From contig DVOO01000024.1 of NCBI GenBank assembly GCA_018713515.1, positions 1 to 61,547 on the forward strand: a DNA stretch of 61,547 nucleotides. The letters are read 5' to 3'. Origin of the DNA: Candidatus Scatomonas pullistercoris. Lineage in GTDB: Bacteria > Bacillota > Clostridia > Lachnospirales > Lachnospiraceae. Shown here in pieces: positions 1-7,661 of the stretch. The position numbers were made by a program, and so were the translations under genes. Within the stretch, counting starts at the first letter, position 1, and every line of letters begins with the position of its first letter. Under the pieces are notes generated by a model. It saw only the letters and a program-made list of their open reading frames with translations, made no database searches and had not been told where the DNA came from.

Positions 1-1
1 G

Positions 2-739
2 ATAACAGACTGGAAACTCGACTTTATGGCGAAAGAGCTGTTAGAACATTTGTGGCAGAGCCGGAAACAATCTGTTCTTATTGCAATAGACCTTATTAAG
101 AGGTATTATAAAGAGGACAGAGGGAGCAACAACTATTCTGATGCGATTGCTCTGCAGACAAAATTGGATAAAGCGCAGACCCGGTTGACAAATCTCATTG
201 CGATGCGGGCGGACGGAGAATTGTCAAAAGAAGAATATCAAAATATGCGTGTGCCGATTGATGCAGAAATTCAGCAACTTCAGGACAAGTTAAAATCTGC
301 GGATGCTGATAAACAGCCGACAAGAGGTTTAGACCTTGATGAGATTGCTAAGACACTGAATACACTGATTGATTTCAGCGGCACAAAGATTAGCAGGGAT
401 GTTATCAATCAATTCGTGTATAGAGTAACGCCGACAACGGATAAGACCTTTGACTGGTATATTCATTTACACGGAACGGTTGATGCAAAGGCGACATTTA
501 CCGCTGATGGCAGAAAAGGGCGGGCAATTATCAGATTAGAGGAAATCGAGCAGATTTCCTCATTACATAGGAAAGAAAATGAGAGCAACAGCGATTTCAT
601 AAAAAACCCCATTATTTTTTCCTTTCTGCACAGGCAGCAATCGCTCAGAAAAACGCAAAATAACAAATGCAGTACAGGCAGCGCCCCGTTTCAAAGAACG
701 GGGCGCTGTTTCTGTTATGGGGCGGATAGACTCAGTTGA
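2..739 (+). CDS. Large serine recombinase, C-terminal part (partial at window start)
   Basis: The frame is open from base 2, so the N-terminal catalytic serine domain lies outside the window. What remains is a charged, helical coiled-coil stretch (roughly residues 30-110, LDKAQTRLTNL...) followed by a short beta-rich tail (FDWYIHLHGTVDAKATF...). That layout matches the C-terminal coiled-coil/DUF4368-like end of large serine recombinases of Tn4451/Tn5397-type integrative elements, which cut and rejoin DNA at element ends. The DNA is visibly more AT-rich than the genes after 2.9 kb, consistent with transfer. The reading frame runs through a terminator hairpin at 680-707, so the last ~25 residues may be a read-through tail created by a mutated stop. 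The element presumably ends shortly downstream; I could not locate the attachment site. Confidence 0.7.
   Translation: MTDWKLDFMAKELLEHLWQSRKQSVLIAIDLIKRYYKEDRGSNNYSDAIALQTKLDKAQTRLTNLIAMRADGELSKEEYQNMRVPIDAEIQQLQDKLKSADADKQPTRGLDLDEIAKTLNTLIDFSGTKISRDVINQFVYRVTPTTDKTFDWYIHLHGTVDAKATFTADGRKGRAIIRLEEIEQISSLHRKENESNSDFIKNPIIFSFLHRQQSLRKTQNNKCSTGSAPFQRTGRCFCYGADRLS
680..715 (+). terminator. Rho-independent terminator at the end of the recombinase
   Basis: Perfect 11-bp stem AGCGCCCCGTT (680-690) / AACGGGGCGCT (697-707), 6-nt loop, followed by GTTTCTGTT. It lies inside the nominal recombinase frame, which stops at 737-739. Confidence 0.7.
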
Positions 740-807
740 GTACGTTGGAGTTTCCTAATAGAGAAACGGAAACGTGCGAAATATTAACCACCCGCGGGAG
801 GCGGCGA

Positions 808-1566
808 CTATCTGGACCTTTTTGACGCGGCATAGGCGGCGGCTGCCATACTGGCCAGGGCAGCAGTCAGAAAAAAGGAATTTAGGCGTTCCCAGAGACC
901 TGCGCCGCCTGAAAAAAAGAGGATACAGCAGGCTAGGGGGTAGAGAACCATCATAGCCAGAAGGAAAATCCGCAGGATGCGGCTGATACGGAACCAGTTT
1001 CGGTTGCTGAAGGTTAGGCCAGGCATATGGATGCGGAAGGGACCCTGGGTAAAATAGTCGATTTTGTTTTGATCGTAATAAGACGGAAGCTGTTTGGGAA
1101 TTAGAAAACAGAGCCAGACGCCGAAGAGGAGCAGCATGGCTGTGATCATCAGCAGATCCGTCAGCTGCTCCCGGGGCAGGCCCGCACGGAACAGAAGGAA
1201 AAGTTCTACTGCCGCAGTCAATGCGCAGACCCCGTAGAGAAGTTTCCAGAAGCGTCCCTTTTGGCTCTCAGCTTCCTGTGCGGATAACTTTAGAGGGCCG
1301 GAAAGAAGCTGGTCCATTTCTTCCGGTTTCAGAGTCTGATTGTTAGCCATCCGTTCCCCTTTCAGAAGCTCTGTGCCCGTTACGCCCAAGGCTTCTGCCA
1401 GAGGCAGAAGCAGAGTGATGCCCGGCATGCCGGCACCCCGTTCCCACTTGCTGACGGTTTTGTCAGAGACAAACAGCCTTTCCGCCAGTTCCTTTTGGGT
1501 CATATTCTTTTCTTTGCGAAGCCTGCGGATCAGGTTTCCGAACTTTTCATTGTCCATTTTGGTCAT
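808..1566 (-). CDS. XRE-family transcriptional regulator with C-terminal membrane segments
   Basis: 252 residues. Residues ~8-65 form a Cro/CI-type helix-turn-helix (IRRLRKEKNMTQKELAERL, then VSDKTVSKWERG), which binds operator DNA. After a linker, residues ~105-250 contain four hydrophobic segments (LLYGVCALTAAVELFLL; LLMITAMLLLFGVWLCFLI; ILLAMMVLYPLACCILFF; AALASMAAAAYAA), so the regulator is likely membrane-anchored. ATG 1566 is chosen because GGGAGG lies 8 nt upstream. A near-consensus promoter with a dyad around its -10 box precedes it, suggesting autoregulation. It is divergent from the membrane protein gene at 1767. Signal and targets are unknown. It may belong to the host rather than to the neighbouring mobile element. 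Confidence 0.85.
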   Translation of the reverse strand: MTKMDNEKFGNLIRRLRKEKNMTQKELAERLFVSDKTVSKWERGAGMPGITLLLPLAEALGVTGTELLKGERMANNQTLKPEEMDQLLSGPLKLSAQEAESQKGRFWKLLYGVCALTAAVELFLLFRAGLPREQLTDLLMITAMLLLFGVWLCFLIPKQLPSYYDQNKIDYFTQGPFRIHMPGLTFSNRNWFRISRILRIFLLAMMVLYPLACCILFFSGGAGLWERLNSFFLTAALASMAAAAYAASKRSR

Positions 1567-1577
1567 TGACTTTTCCT

Positions 1578-1615
1578 CCCGTCATGATTGTACCTTTTGA
1601 GACGGGAAAATGCAA
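1578..1615 (-). promoter_or_regulatory. Promoter and candidate operator of the XRE gene
   Basis: On the minus strand TTGCAT (1610-1615), 17-nt spacer, TACAAT (1587-1592). The hexamers CCCGTC and GACGGG at 1578-1583 and 1601-1606 form an inverted repeat flanking the -10 box, a plausible repressor site. Confidence 0.65.
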
Positions 1616-1690
1616 TCTACCGACAGGAGAGTCAGAGAATTTTCTTTTCAACAGCTTCCTACTATTGCTGTTCCGTTCGGCCATCTGCAA

Positions 1691-1719
1691 TTTTCAAACT
1701 CAGGGAATTGTGATAAAAT
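1691..1719 (+). promoter_or_regulatory. Possible promoter of the membrane-protein gene
   Basis: TTTTCA (1691-1696), 17-nt spacer, TAAAAT (1714-1719) with a TG two bases upstream of the -10 (1711-1712). The -35 match is weak. Confidence 0.4.
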
Positions 1720-1766
1720 AAATTAAGTTCTCAGGCGAAAAACGAAATAAAAAGGGGGTGTGTTTT

Positions 1767-2531
1767 GTGGAAAGACTTAAAGGCTTAGGGCGCTGGCAAA
1801 AGGGAGTACTGCTTTTTATGATCGCCATGATTGCGGTGTTCACAGTGCTTTATCCCATTACCATTGCCCGGGAGGGTTTTGCATACAAGGATACGATCCT
1901 TGTTCCAAATTCTGAAAATGGAACCACTGTGTATTCCGGCAAAATATGGGGGAAACAGGTCAGGTTTACAGTGAGCCAGGACAAGACGGTGTATTTTCAA
2001 TACGGCGATAAAACCTATGGCCCCTATACTGTCAGGGAAGATCCCTCTGCAATCCCCAAAGACAAGCAGTTTGGGGAGGATATGGTGGGAGTTGAAATTC
2101 GCCGCGGAGAAGAAATCCTCTTTCGCGGCGGGATAGCGCAGTATGAGGATTTCCGCCATTTTTACAGCGAAGACGGAAGTACGGAAGATCTTGGTATAAC
2201 CTTTACAACGAATGACGGTTCTGTACTGGACGAATTTGGGAATAGGGTTGACCCAATGGAACCTTCTGTTTCGACAATTTTAGATTTGACGGGGGATCCG
2301 GAATTAACGCATAAGGGTCAGTGGATTACATGGTTTGGCGCGGTGGCGATCTGTATTCTGAACGCGCTTTCTATTTTATTTGCAGAGGAGCTGTTTCATT
2401 GGAATCTGAAATTTCAGATCCGCAATGCGGACCGCGCAGAGCCATCGGATTGGGAAATCGCAGGAAGATATATCAGCTGGACGGGTCTTCCGATCCTGGC
2501 GCTGATATTATTTATCATAGGTCTTCGATAG
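1767..2531 (+). CDS. Uncharacterised membrane protein with large extracytoplasmic domain
   Basis: I do not recognise the family. About 254 residues from GTG 1767; a GTG at 1758 is in frame, but the ribosome binding site AAAGGGGG (1751-1758) overlaps it and sits ~8 nt before GTG 1767. There is one membrane helix near the N-terminus (VLLFMIAMIAVFTVLYPI), a hydrophilic beta-rich region of ~150 residues (VYSGKIWGKQVRFTVSQDKT...), then two helices near the C-terminus (WFGAVAICILNALSILF; LPILALILFIIGL). The middle part is predicted outside the cell. It is divergent from the XRE regulator, which could control it. Confidence 0.7.
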   Translation: MERLKGLGRWQKGVLLFMIAMIAVFTVLYPITIAREGFAYKDTILVPNSENGTTVYSGKIWGKQVRFTVSQDKTVYFQYGDKTYGPYTVREDPSAIPKDKQFGEDMVGVEIRRGEEILFRGGIAQYEDFRHFYSEDGSTEDLGITFTTNDGSVLDEFGNRVDPMEPSVSTILDLTGDPELTHKGQWITWFGAVAICILNALSILFAEELFHWNLKFQIRNADRAEPSDWEIAGRYISWTGLPILALILFIIGLR

Positions 2532-2596
2532 TGCAGGGCCCCGGTTACCGGAAGAACAGAGGTTTTTTGGAGCGAGGGATTTGCCGGAACTTGGAA

Positions 2597-2625
2597 TTGA
2601 CAAGGGTCGAAGCCTGTAGTATAAT
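2597..2625 (+). promoter_or_regulatory. Consensus sigma-A promoter of the lysine transporter operon
   Basis: TTGACA (2597-2602), exactly 17 nt, TATAAT (2620-2625): a full consensus match. Transcription should start about 2632, just before the riboswitch. Confidence 0.93.
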
Positions 2626-2639
2626 GTCTAAAATCAAAG

Positions 2640-2806
2640 ATGATAGAGGTGCGAAGCTCATCAGTAGCCCTGGGGAGGCGCTCAACCGCCGTTGAGTCAG
2701 GGGGAAAGGGGGATTCGCCGAAATGGAGAGCCGGGTTGAGCGGCGCTTTGTTGGGCGTCGGGAGAAGATCCCGCCGACTGTCACCTTGTGTGGAGCGCTA
2801 TCGGTC
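2640..2806 (+). promoter_or_regulatory. Lysine riboswitch (L-box)
   Basis: The conserved L-box blocks are present in order: GATAGAGGTGCGAAGC (2642-2657), AGTA, the GTCAGGGGGAAAGGGGG block (~2695-2712) with CGCCGAAA, GCCGGGTTGAGC, the GTCGGGA block, ACTGTCAC and the closing TGTGGAGCGCTATC. GATAG (2642-2646) pairs with CTATC (2798-2802) as P1. Known L-boxes bind L-lysine and shut off lysine synthesis or transport. An intrinsic terminator at 2834 follows, so control is probably transcription attenuation. The controlled genes are the amino-acid ABC transporter at 2940-5517, which points to lysine as its substrate. Confidence 0.93.
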
Positions 2807-2833
2807 TCTCTATACGTGTATTTGAGAACTTGG

Positions 2834-2868
2834 AACGACTATGGTGTTGTGCGCTGTAGTCGTTTTTT
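2834..2868 (+). terminator. Attenuator terminator of the lysine riboswitch
   Basis: 8-bp stem AACGACTA (2834-2841) / TAGTCGTT (2857-2864) running into T6 (2863-2868), 28 nt after the aptamer and 70 nt before the first gene. Confidence 0.88.
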
Positions 2869-2939
2869 ATTCTGTGAAGCGATTTGCGGGATCAAGAGCT
2901 CCGGACACCATGTAAAGAAAAGGAAAGGAAGATGTACTT

Positions 2940-3863
2940 ATGAAAAAGAGAATTGCAATGGTTATGGCACTGATGATGGCGGCGTCCCTGGCTGCCTGCG
3001 GAAGTCAGGACAGCGGCAGCGGCGCGGCTTCCGGAAGTTCCGCCGGTACTACCTCTGAGAGCGGCGGTTCCGACGCGGCAGAGAACGCGGGCGGCGCTTC
3101 CGGCGTGGAGGACGGTGTCCTGACCATTGCCATGGAGTGCGCATACGCGCCGTATAACTGGACCCAGACCGATGATTCCAACGGCGCCGTTCCCATCAAG
3201 GACTCCAATGAGTATGCCAACGGCTACGATGTGATGATGGCCAAGAAGATCTGTGAGGCCAACGGCTGGGAGCTGGAAGTGGTCCGCACCGACTGGGATT
3301 CTCTGGTGCCCGGCGTACAGTCCGGCATCTATGACGCGGTTATTGCCGGCCAGTCCATGACGGAAGAGCGCATGGAGCAGGTGGATTTTGCAGGTCCCTA
3401 CTATTATGCTTCCATCGTCTGCGTCACCAAGAAGGATAGCCCCTACGCATCCGCAACCGGCATCAGCGATCTGTCCGGCGGCACCTGCACAGCGCAGATC
3501 GCCACCATCTGGTATGATTCTATGCTGCCTCAGATCGAGGGAGCTCAGATTCAGACGGCTGCCGAGTCCGCTCCGGCCATGCTGATGGCTCTTGAGACAG
3601 ATACGGTGGACTTTATCTGCACCGATATGCCCACGGCCATGGGTGCCTGTGCCCAGTATGAGGACATGACCATCCTGGATTTCTCTGACAGCGATGACGG
3701 CTTCGTGGTGGATGAGGGAGAGATCAACATCGGTGTTTCCGTAATGAAGGGAAATACAGAGCTGAAGGATGCCATTGACAGCGTGCTCTCCACCATGACG
3801 GAGGACGATTTCAATGAGATAATGGATGAAGCCATTGCCGTCCAGCCGATGAGCCAGTCATAA
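2940..3863 (+). CDS. Amino-acid ABC transporter substrate-binding lipoprotein, probably lysine
   Basis: 307 residues, family 3 solute-binding protein (SBP_bac_3). It starts with a lipoprotein signal peptide whose lipobox LAAC places the lipidated cysteine near residue 20, then a Ser/Gly/Ala-rich linker (~22-55) that tethers it to the outer membrane face. The binding domain has family blocks such as YAPYNWTQTD, NGYDVMMAKKICEANGWELEVV, WDSLVPGVQSGIYDAVIAGQ and SMTEERMEQVDFAGPYY. It captures an amino acid and hands it to the permease at 3893. Family membership gives only polar amino acids; lysine is inferred from the upstream L-box. First gene of a three-gene operon. Confidence 0.93.
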   Translation: MKKRIAMVMALMMAASLAACGSQDSGSGAASGSSAGTTSESGGSDAAENAGGASGVEDGVLTIAMECAYAPYNWTQTDDSNGAVPIKDSNEYANGYDVMMAKKICEANGWELEVVRTDWDSLVPGVQSGIYDAVIAGQSMTEERMEQVDFAGPYYYASIVCVTKKDSPYASATGISDLSGGTCTAQIATIWYDSMLPQIEGAQIQTAAESAPAMLMALETDTVDFICTDMPTAMGACAQYEDMTILDFSDSDDGFVVDEGEINIGVSVMKGNTELKDAIDSVLSTMTEDDFNEIMDEAIAVQPMSQS

Positions 3864-3892
3864 TTCGGAAGTAGAGAAAGGAGCGAAAGCTT

Positions 3893-4774
3893 ATGGAACG
3901 GCTGACCCAGCTTGGCGCCGATATTGCGGATCTTTGGGCGCAGTATGGAGGAAGCTATTTAAACGGTATCAAAAATACGCTGATCCTGGCCCTGGTGGCC
4001 ACGGTTATCGGCTGTCTGATTGGATTTATCTGCGGAATCCTGCAGACGATTCCGCATTCCAAGAGCGATCCGCCGGTGAAGCGATTTTTTCTGGCGCTGA
4101 TCCGGGTGATTGTGCGGATCTACGTGGAGGTGTTCCGGGGAACCCCCATGATCCTGCAGGCGGTATTCGTCTACTACGGGCTGCCCTATTTTACGAACAA
4201 TTCCGTGCGGTTCCAGAATATCTGGCTGGCCGCCATTCTGGTGGTGTCCATCAATACGGGCGCCTACATGGCGGAATCTGTCCGGGGCGGAATTCTCTCC
4301 ATCGATCCGGGACAGACGGAAGGGGCAAAGGCCATCGGCATGAATCATTTCCAGACCATGCTGTACGTGATCCTGCCCCAGGCAATCCGAAACATCATGC
4401 CCCAGATCGGCAATAACTTTATTATTAATATTAAGGACAGTTCTGTCATGTTCATTATCTCTTTCACGGAATTCTTTGCCGTGCACCGGGGAGCTGTGGG
4501 AGCTACCTATTCCTATTTCCCATCGGCTGCCATCGAGATGGTGGGCTATCTGTGCATGACCCTGATCGCTTCCTTTATTCTGCGCTGGGTGGAGCGGAAA
4601 ATGGATGGCTCGGACAATTACGAGCTGGTGAATGAGGATCAGCTTGTAATGACCTCCGGCACCTATACGCATCCGCAGAAGGGAACCCCCTTCGATGAGC
4701 ACAGCAAGGAATTTAAGGAGCGGGAGCGCACCCGCCAGGAACTGAAACACGGAAGGAACAGGGGGGAACGATGA
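3893..4774 (+). CDS. Amino-acid ABC transporter permease
   Basis: 293 residues, HisM/GlnP-type permease of the polar amino acid uptake family. The N-terminal region contains [20 protein letters not shown], the usual start of these permeases. Several membrane helices follow, with the cytoplasmic coupling (EAA) loop around [19 protein letters not shown]. The C-terminal ~60 residues (from ~235) are hydrophilic and longer than in most family members ([27 protein letters not shown]), a charged cytoplasmic tail of unknown use. Its last codons overlap the start of the ATPase gene by 4 nt, indicating translational coupling. Partners are the lipoprotein at 2940 and the ATPase at 4771. Confidence 0.92.
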   Translation: MERLTQLGADIADLWAQYGGSYLNGIKNTLILALVATVIGCLIGFICGILQTIPHSKSDPPVKRFFLALIRVIVRIYVEVFRGTPMILQAVFVYYGLPYFTNNSVRFQNIWLAAILVVSINTGAYMAESVRGGILSIDPGQTEGAKAIGMNHFQTMLYVILPQAIRNIMPQIGNNFIINIKDSSVMFIISFTEFFAVHRGAVGATYSYFPSAAIEMVGYLCMTLIASFILRWVERKMDGSDNYELVNEDQLVMTSGTYTHPQKGTPFDEHSKEFKERERTRQELKHGRNRGER

Positions 4775-5517
4775 TGAGCAGCGACGCTATTTTAGAGATC
4801 CGGCATCTGTCCAAGTCCTTTGGAAATCACGAAGTCCTGAGGGACATTGATTTTACAGTCCGTCCGGGGGATGTGACCAGTATTATCGGAGCCTCCGGCT
4901 CCGGAAAATCCACCCTGCTGCGGTGCGTAAATCTTCTGGAGACCCCCACCGGAGGAGAGATCCTCTTTCACGGGGAGAATGTTTCGGGGAAAAAGGTGGA
5001 TGCTTCCGCCTACCGGGCCAAGGTGGGAATGGTGTTCCAGTCCTTTAACCTGTTTGATAATATGACTGTGCTGAAAAACTGCATGATCGGACAGGTAAAG
5101 GTACTGAAAAAGAGCCGGGAGGAAGCCCGGCAGAATGCCCTGAAATATCTGGAACGAGTTGGCATGGGGCCGTACATTAACGCGAAACCCCATCAGATCT
5201 CCGGAGGTCAGAAGCAGCGCGTGGCCATTGCCAGGGCGCTGGCCATGGAACCGGAGGTACTGCTGTTTGATGAACCAACATCCGCTCTGGATCCGGAAAT
5301 GGTGGGCGAGGTTCTGGAGGTTATGCGCGGTCTGGCCGATGAGGGTATGACCATGCTGGTGGTTACTCATGAGATGGCCTTCGCCAGGGACGTATCCAAC
5401 TATGTGGTATTCATGTCTGAGGGCGTAATCTGCGAAGAGGGAAAGCCCGGGGAGGTGTTTACCAATCCGAGACAGCAGAGAACCCGGGAGTTTCTGTCCA
5501 GGTTTTCCAAGGGCTGA
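4771..5517 (+). CDS. Amino-acid ABC transporter ATP-binding protein
   Basis: 248 residues, GlnQ/HisP family ATPase that powers uptake by the permease at 3893. Visible motifs: Walker [11 protein letters not shown]-loop [16 protein letters not shown] signature [15 protein letters not shown], Walker [13 protein letters not shown] and switch His in VVTHEM. Two adjacent ATGs (4771 and 4774) are possible starts; GGGGGG upstream fits either. Last gene of the lysine-riboswitch operon, followed by a long hairpin at 5622. Confidence 0.94.
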   Translation: MMSSDAILEIRHLSKSFGNHEVLRDIDFTVRPGDVTSIIGASGSGKSTLLRCVNLLETPTGGEILFHGENVSGKKVDASAYRAKVGMVFQSFNLFDNMTVLKNCMIGQVKVLKKSREEARQNALKYLERVGMGPYINAKPHQISGGQKQRVAIARALAMEPEVLLFDEPTSALDPEMVGEVLEVMRGLADEGMTMLVVTHEMAFARDVSNYVVFMSEGVICEEGKPGEVFTNPRQQRTREFLSRFSKG

Positions 5518-5621
5518 TTACAGAAAGGACAGAAGAAAAACACTGCGCTGGAGAAAGCTCTGTGCTGATAAGGCAGTAAAATGTAAGGAAGATGGAACTG
5601 TCGGGCAATAGGCAGTTTTAA

Positions 5622-5667
5622 TCAGGGGCAGATGTGACTCATATGAATCACATCTGCCCCTGAAATT
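5622..5667 (+). terminator. Terminator-like perfect 16-bp hairpin after the transporter operon
   Basis: TCAGGGGCAGATGTGA (5622-5637) pairs perfectly with 5648-5663 around a 10-nt loop. The T-run after it is short (AAATTT), so it is unusually long in stem but weak in tail. It could serve both strands, since the methyltransferase remnant converges on it. Confidence 0.7.
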
Positions 5668-5723
5668 TATGGTGCGCCTGGCAGAGCAGGTTTCTTAAGG
5701 GGTAAGTCTGCATAACAGGAAAC

Positions 5724-6467
5724 TTATTTTTTCTTCATTGCATAAAAAACATAACTATAATCAGATGAATGTTTTTTATAAAGGGTTATTTCATTCCTCA
5801 GATTTTGAACCGCTTCCATCGCCTGCGTGTTTCCACGATAGCGTTCCTCCATTTTTTTCAGATTTCTGGAAATCGGTTCATAATAATTGACTGTCCAGTC
5901 TGAAACCGGGCAAATAAAGTGTCCGGTGCAATCGTAACCCTGCTCCTGTATCTGCTCTATTTTGCATGCAACCGTATTCATTTCCGAATAGCTTTCGTTC
6001 CAAAACCGTTTACTTTCCTCTGACGGAGTATCGCTTATCCAACTTATTTCGCTGCAAATAATATATCCATTGGGTTTTAACAACCGCTTCCAGTCCCTTA
6101 TGGCATGAGAAAATCCAGCAATATAAGCCGCGCCCTCCGACTATATTAAGTCAAAGCTTTCGTTTCCAAAGGTCATCTCAAACATGGACATAACGATTCC
6201 ATGAATACGGCCGGAATATCCTCTTTTTGCCGCTGCTTCATTCAATTTTTCAATATGTGGAGCATGATTGTCTATAGCGGTAATGTCTGCCTCTGGAAAG
6301 TGCTTAGCCAAAATCAAAGTGTGCGTACCTATACCACAACCAATATCGAGAATTTTCAACTGACTCGTATTAGCTGGAAACATCTTAATTGCCCGTAGGG
6401 TGGACGCATCGCTTCCGGGTCCAAAACGCTTCATACCATTAAATGCTTCGTAAAAATATTTTTCCAT
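5724..6467 (-). pseudogene. Class I SAM-dependent methyltransferase broken by an in-frame amber codon
   Basis: The two open pieces (6467-6144 and 6140-5724) are in the same frame and separated only by TAG (plus-strand CTA at 6141-6143). Translation across it reads ...NESFDLI-stop-SEGAAYIAGFS..., where methyltransferases of this type have FDLIWSEG; the TAG therefore replaces a Trp TGG by one base. Upstream of it the SAM-binding motif I is intact (KILDIGCGIGTHTL), as is an acidic motif (DITAIDNH). The product would be ~247 residues and is otherwise undamaged, so the lesion looks recent. The true start is ATG 6467 with GAGAGG 7 nt before it; ATG 6482 has no such site. It is AT-rich relative to neighbours, suggesting acquisition. 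It follows the LysR gene by ~20 nt on the same strand. Substrate unknown. Confidence 0.82.
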
Positions 6468-6488
6468 AATCAAACCTCTCATCTTGTT

Positions 6489-7397
6489 TTATCTTCGGAT
6501 ACGGCCCGTCTTGATATCCTCCATCCAGTGAAGAATGTGATTCCGGAACAGGAGGAGATCCGGATTGTCCATGTCTTCTTTCCGGGTGACCATGCAGGTG
6601 GTCCAGCGGTAGTTTCCATCGGAGAAGGGGATGGACACAAGCTCCGGATCCTGCATATCCTCAAAAATAAAGTCTACCGTGACGGAGATGCCTTTGTTTT
6701 GCCGAACCATCTTGTGGCAGAGGGAAAAACCGCTGGTCTCAAAAACAATAACAGGTTCAAAGCCCGCCTCCCGGCACCGGTCTGTGATCAGGTGATAGAT
6801 CTGGAATTCACTGCTCTCAATGTACAGAGGTTCTCCCCGCAGATCACCGATTGTAACGGTTTCACGGCCGCTCAGGGGATGACTGCGGTTTACCAGCAGT
6901 TTGATCTCAAAGGATTCCAGCTTCTGGACAGCACAGTCTCCCGGAGAGACGGGAGCAATGGTGAAAGCTACATTCCCCTCCTTGGCGGAAAAAAGCCGTT
7001 CCACCTGCCTGTCCGGATATTCCCGGTAGTGCAGGCGGATCTCCGGATGCTGCCGCTGAAAATCGGTCAGGCATTCCGGCGTCACCAGGCGGAGAATTCC
7101 ATAGGCAGACAGCAGATCAATCTCATGGTTCTGGCGCTGGGTAATGCTCTGGATGCCGCGGCAGATCGAATAGTAATTCTCCAGAAACGCATCCAGGTGT
7201 TCCTGAAGATACCGCCCGCATTCCGTCAGGGTAATGCCGGAAGAGCTTCTGTTTAAAAGCTTTGCGTTCAGCTCCTGTTCCAGAGCTTTAATGGATTTGC
7301 TTAAGCCCTGGGGAGTGATGTAGAGCAGCTTTGCCGCCCGGTTAATGCTGCGTTCCCGGCAGACAGCAGCGAAATATTCCAGATCCTGTATACTCAT
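6489..7397 (-). CDS. LysR-family transcriptional regulator
   Basis: 302 residues from ATG 7397, chosen because GGAGGG sits 7 nt upstream; ATG 7403 directly abuts it. The N-terminal winged helix-turn-helix (DLEYFAAVCRERSINRAAKLL, then ITPQGLSKSIKALEQELNAKLL) binds DNA; residues ~90-300 are the substrate-binding-protein-like effector domain (INLLSAYGILRLV-type start, then LRGEPLYIESSEF). LysR proteins usually control a divergent gene and sense a small molecule. Here the divergent gene is cooS at 7662, with 264 bp between the starts, so control of CO dehydrogenase is a reasonable guess. The downstream methyltransferase remnant may once have been co-transcribed. Confidence 0.9.
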   Translation of the reverse strand: MSIQDLEYFAAVCRERSINRAAKLLYITPQGLSKSIKALEQELNAKLLNRSSSGITLTECGRYLQEHLDAFLENYYSICRGIQSITQRQNHEIDLLSAYGILRLVTPECLTDFQRQHPEIRLHYREYPDRQVERLFSAKEGNVAFTIAPVSPGDCAVQKLESFEIKLLVNRSHPLSGRETVTIGDLRGEPLYIESSEFQIYHLITDRCREAGFEPVIVFETSGFSLCHKMVRQNKGISVTVDFIFEDMQDPELVSIPFSDGNYRWTTCMVTRKEDMDNPDLLLFRNHILHWMEDIKTGRIRR

Positions 7398-7661
7398 GAT
7401 CATCCCTCCGGTGTATAAAGTAAGTTTCCATGCTTATCATAGACGCGGGAACGCAGGCTTAAGAGGCCGACATTTTTTCGTAGCCTGTCATCTCCCGTTT
7501 CCCTTTATTATACCATAAAATATTTCTCAGAAAAATCGAAATGGCAGGTATCAAAAAACGGTTGTAAGAGGGAAACTGTTGGTTGCTTCCGGTGATGGGA
7601 CAAGTCTGTTAAAATATAGACAAACAGAAGAGCAACGGGAAAACCACCGGGAGGAAAATGT

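Noticed and set aside
774-956. Small Arg-rich frame opposite the XRE gene
   Set aside because: Shadow of the XRE gene with no ribosome binding site.
2640-3058. Short plus-strand frames over the lysine riboswitch and SBP start
   Set aside because: They overlap the structured aptamer and the lipoprotein gene in another frame.
6141-6143. Pyrrolysine decoding of the amber codon in the methyltransferase
   Set aside because: The TAG sits at a conserved Trp position of a SAM methyltransferase rather than an MtmB/MtbB/MttB-type site; a point mutation is simpler.
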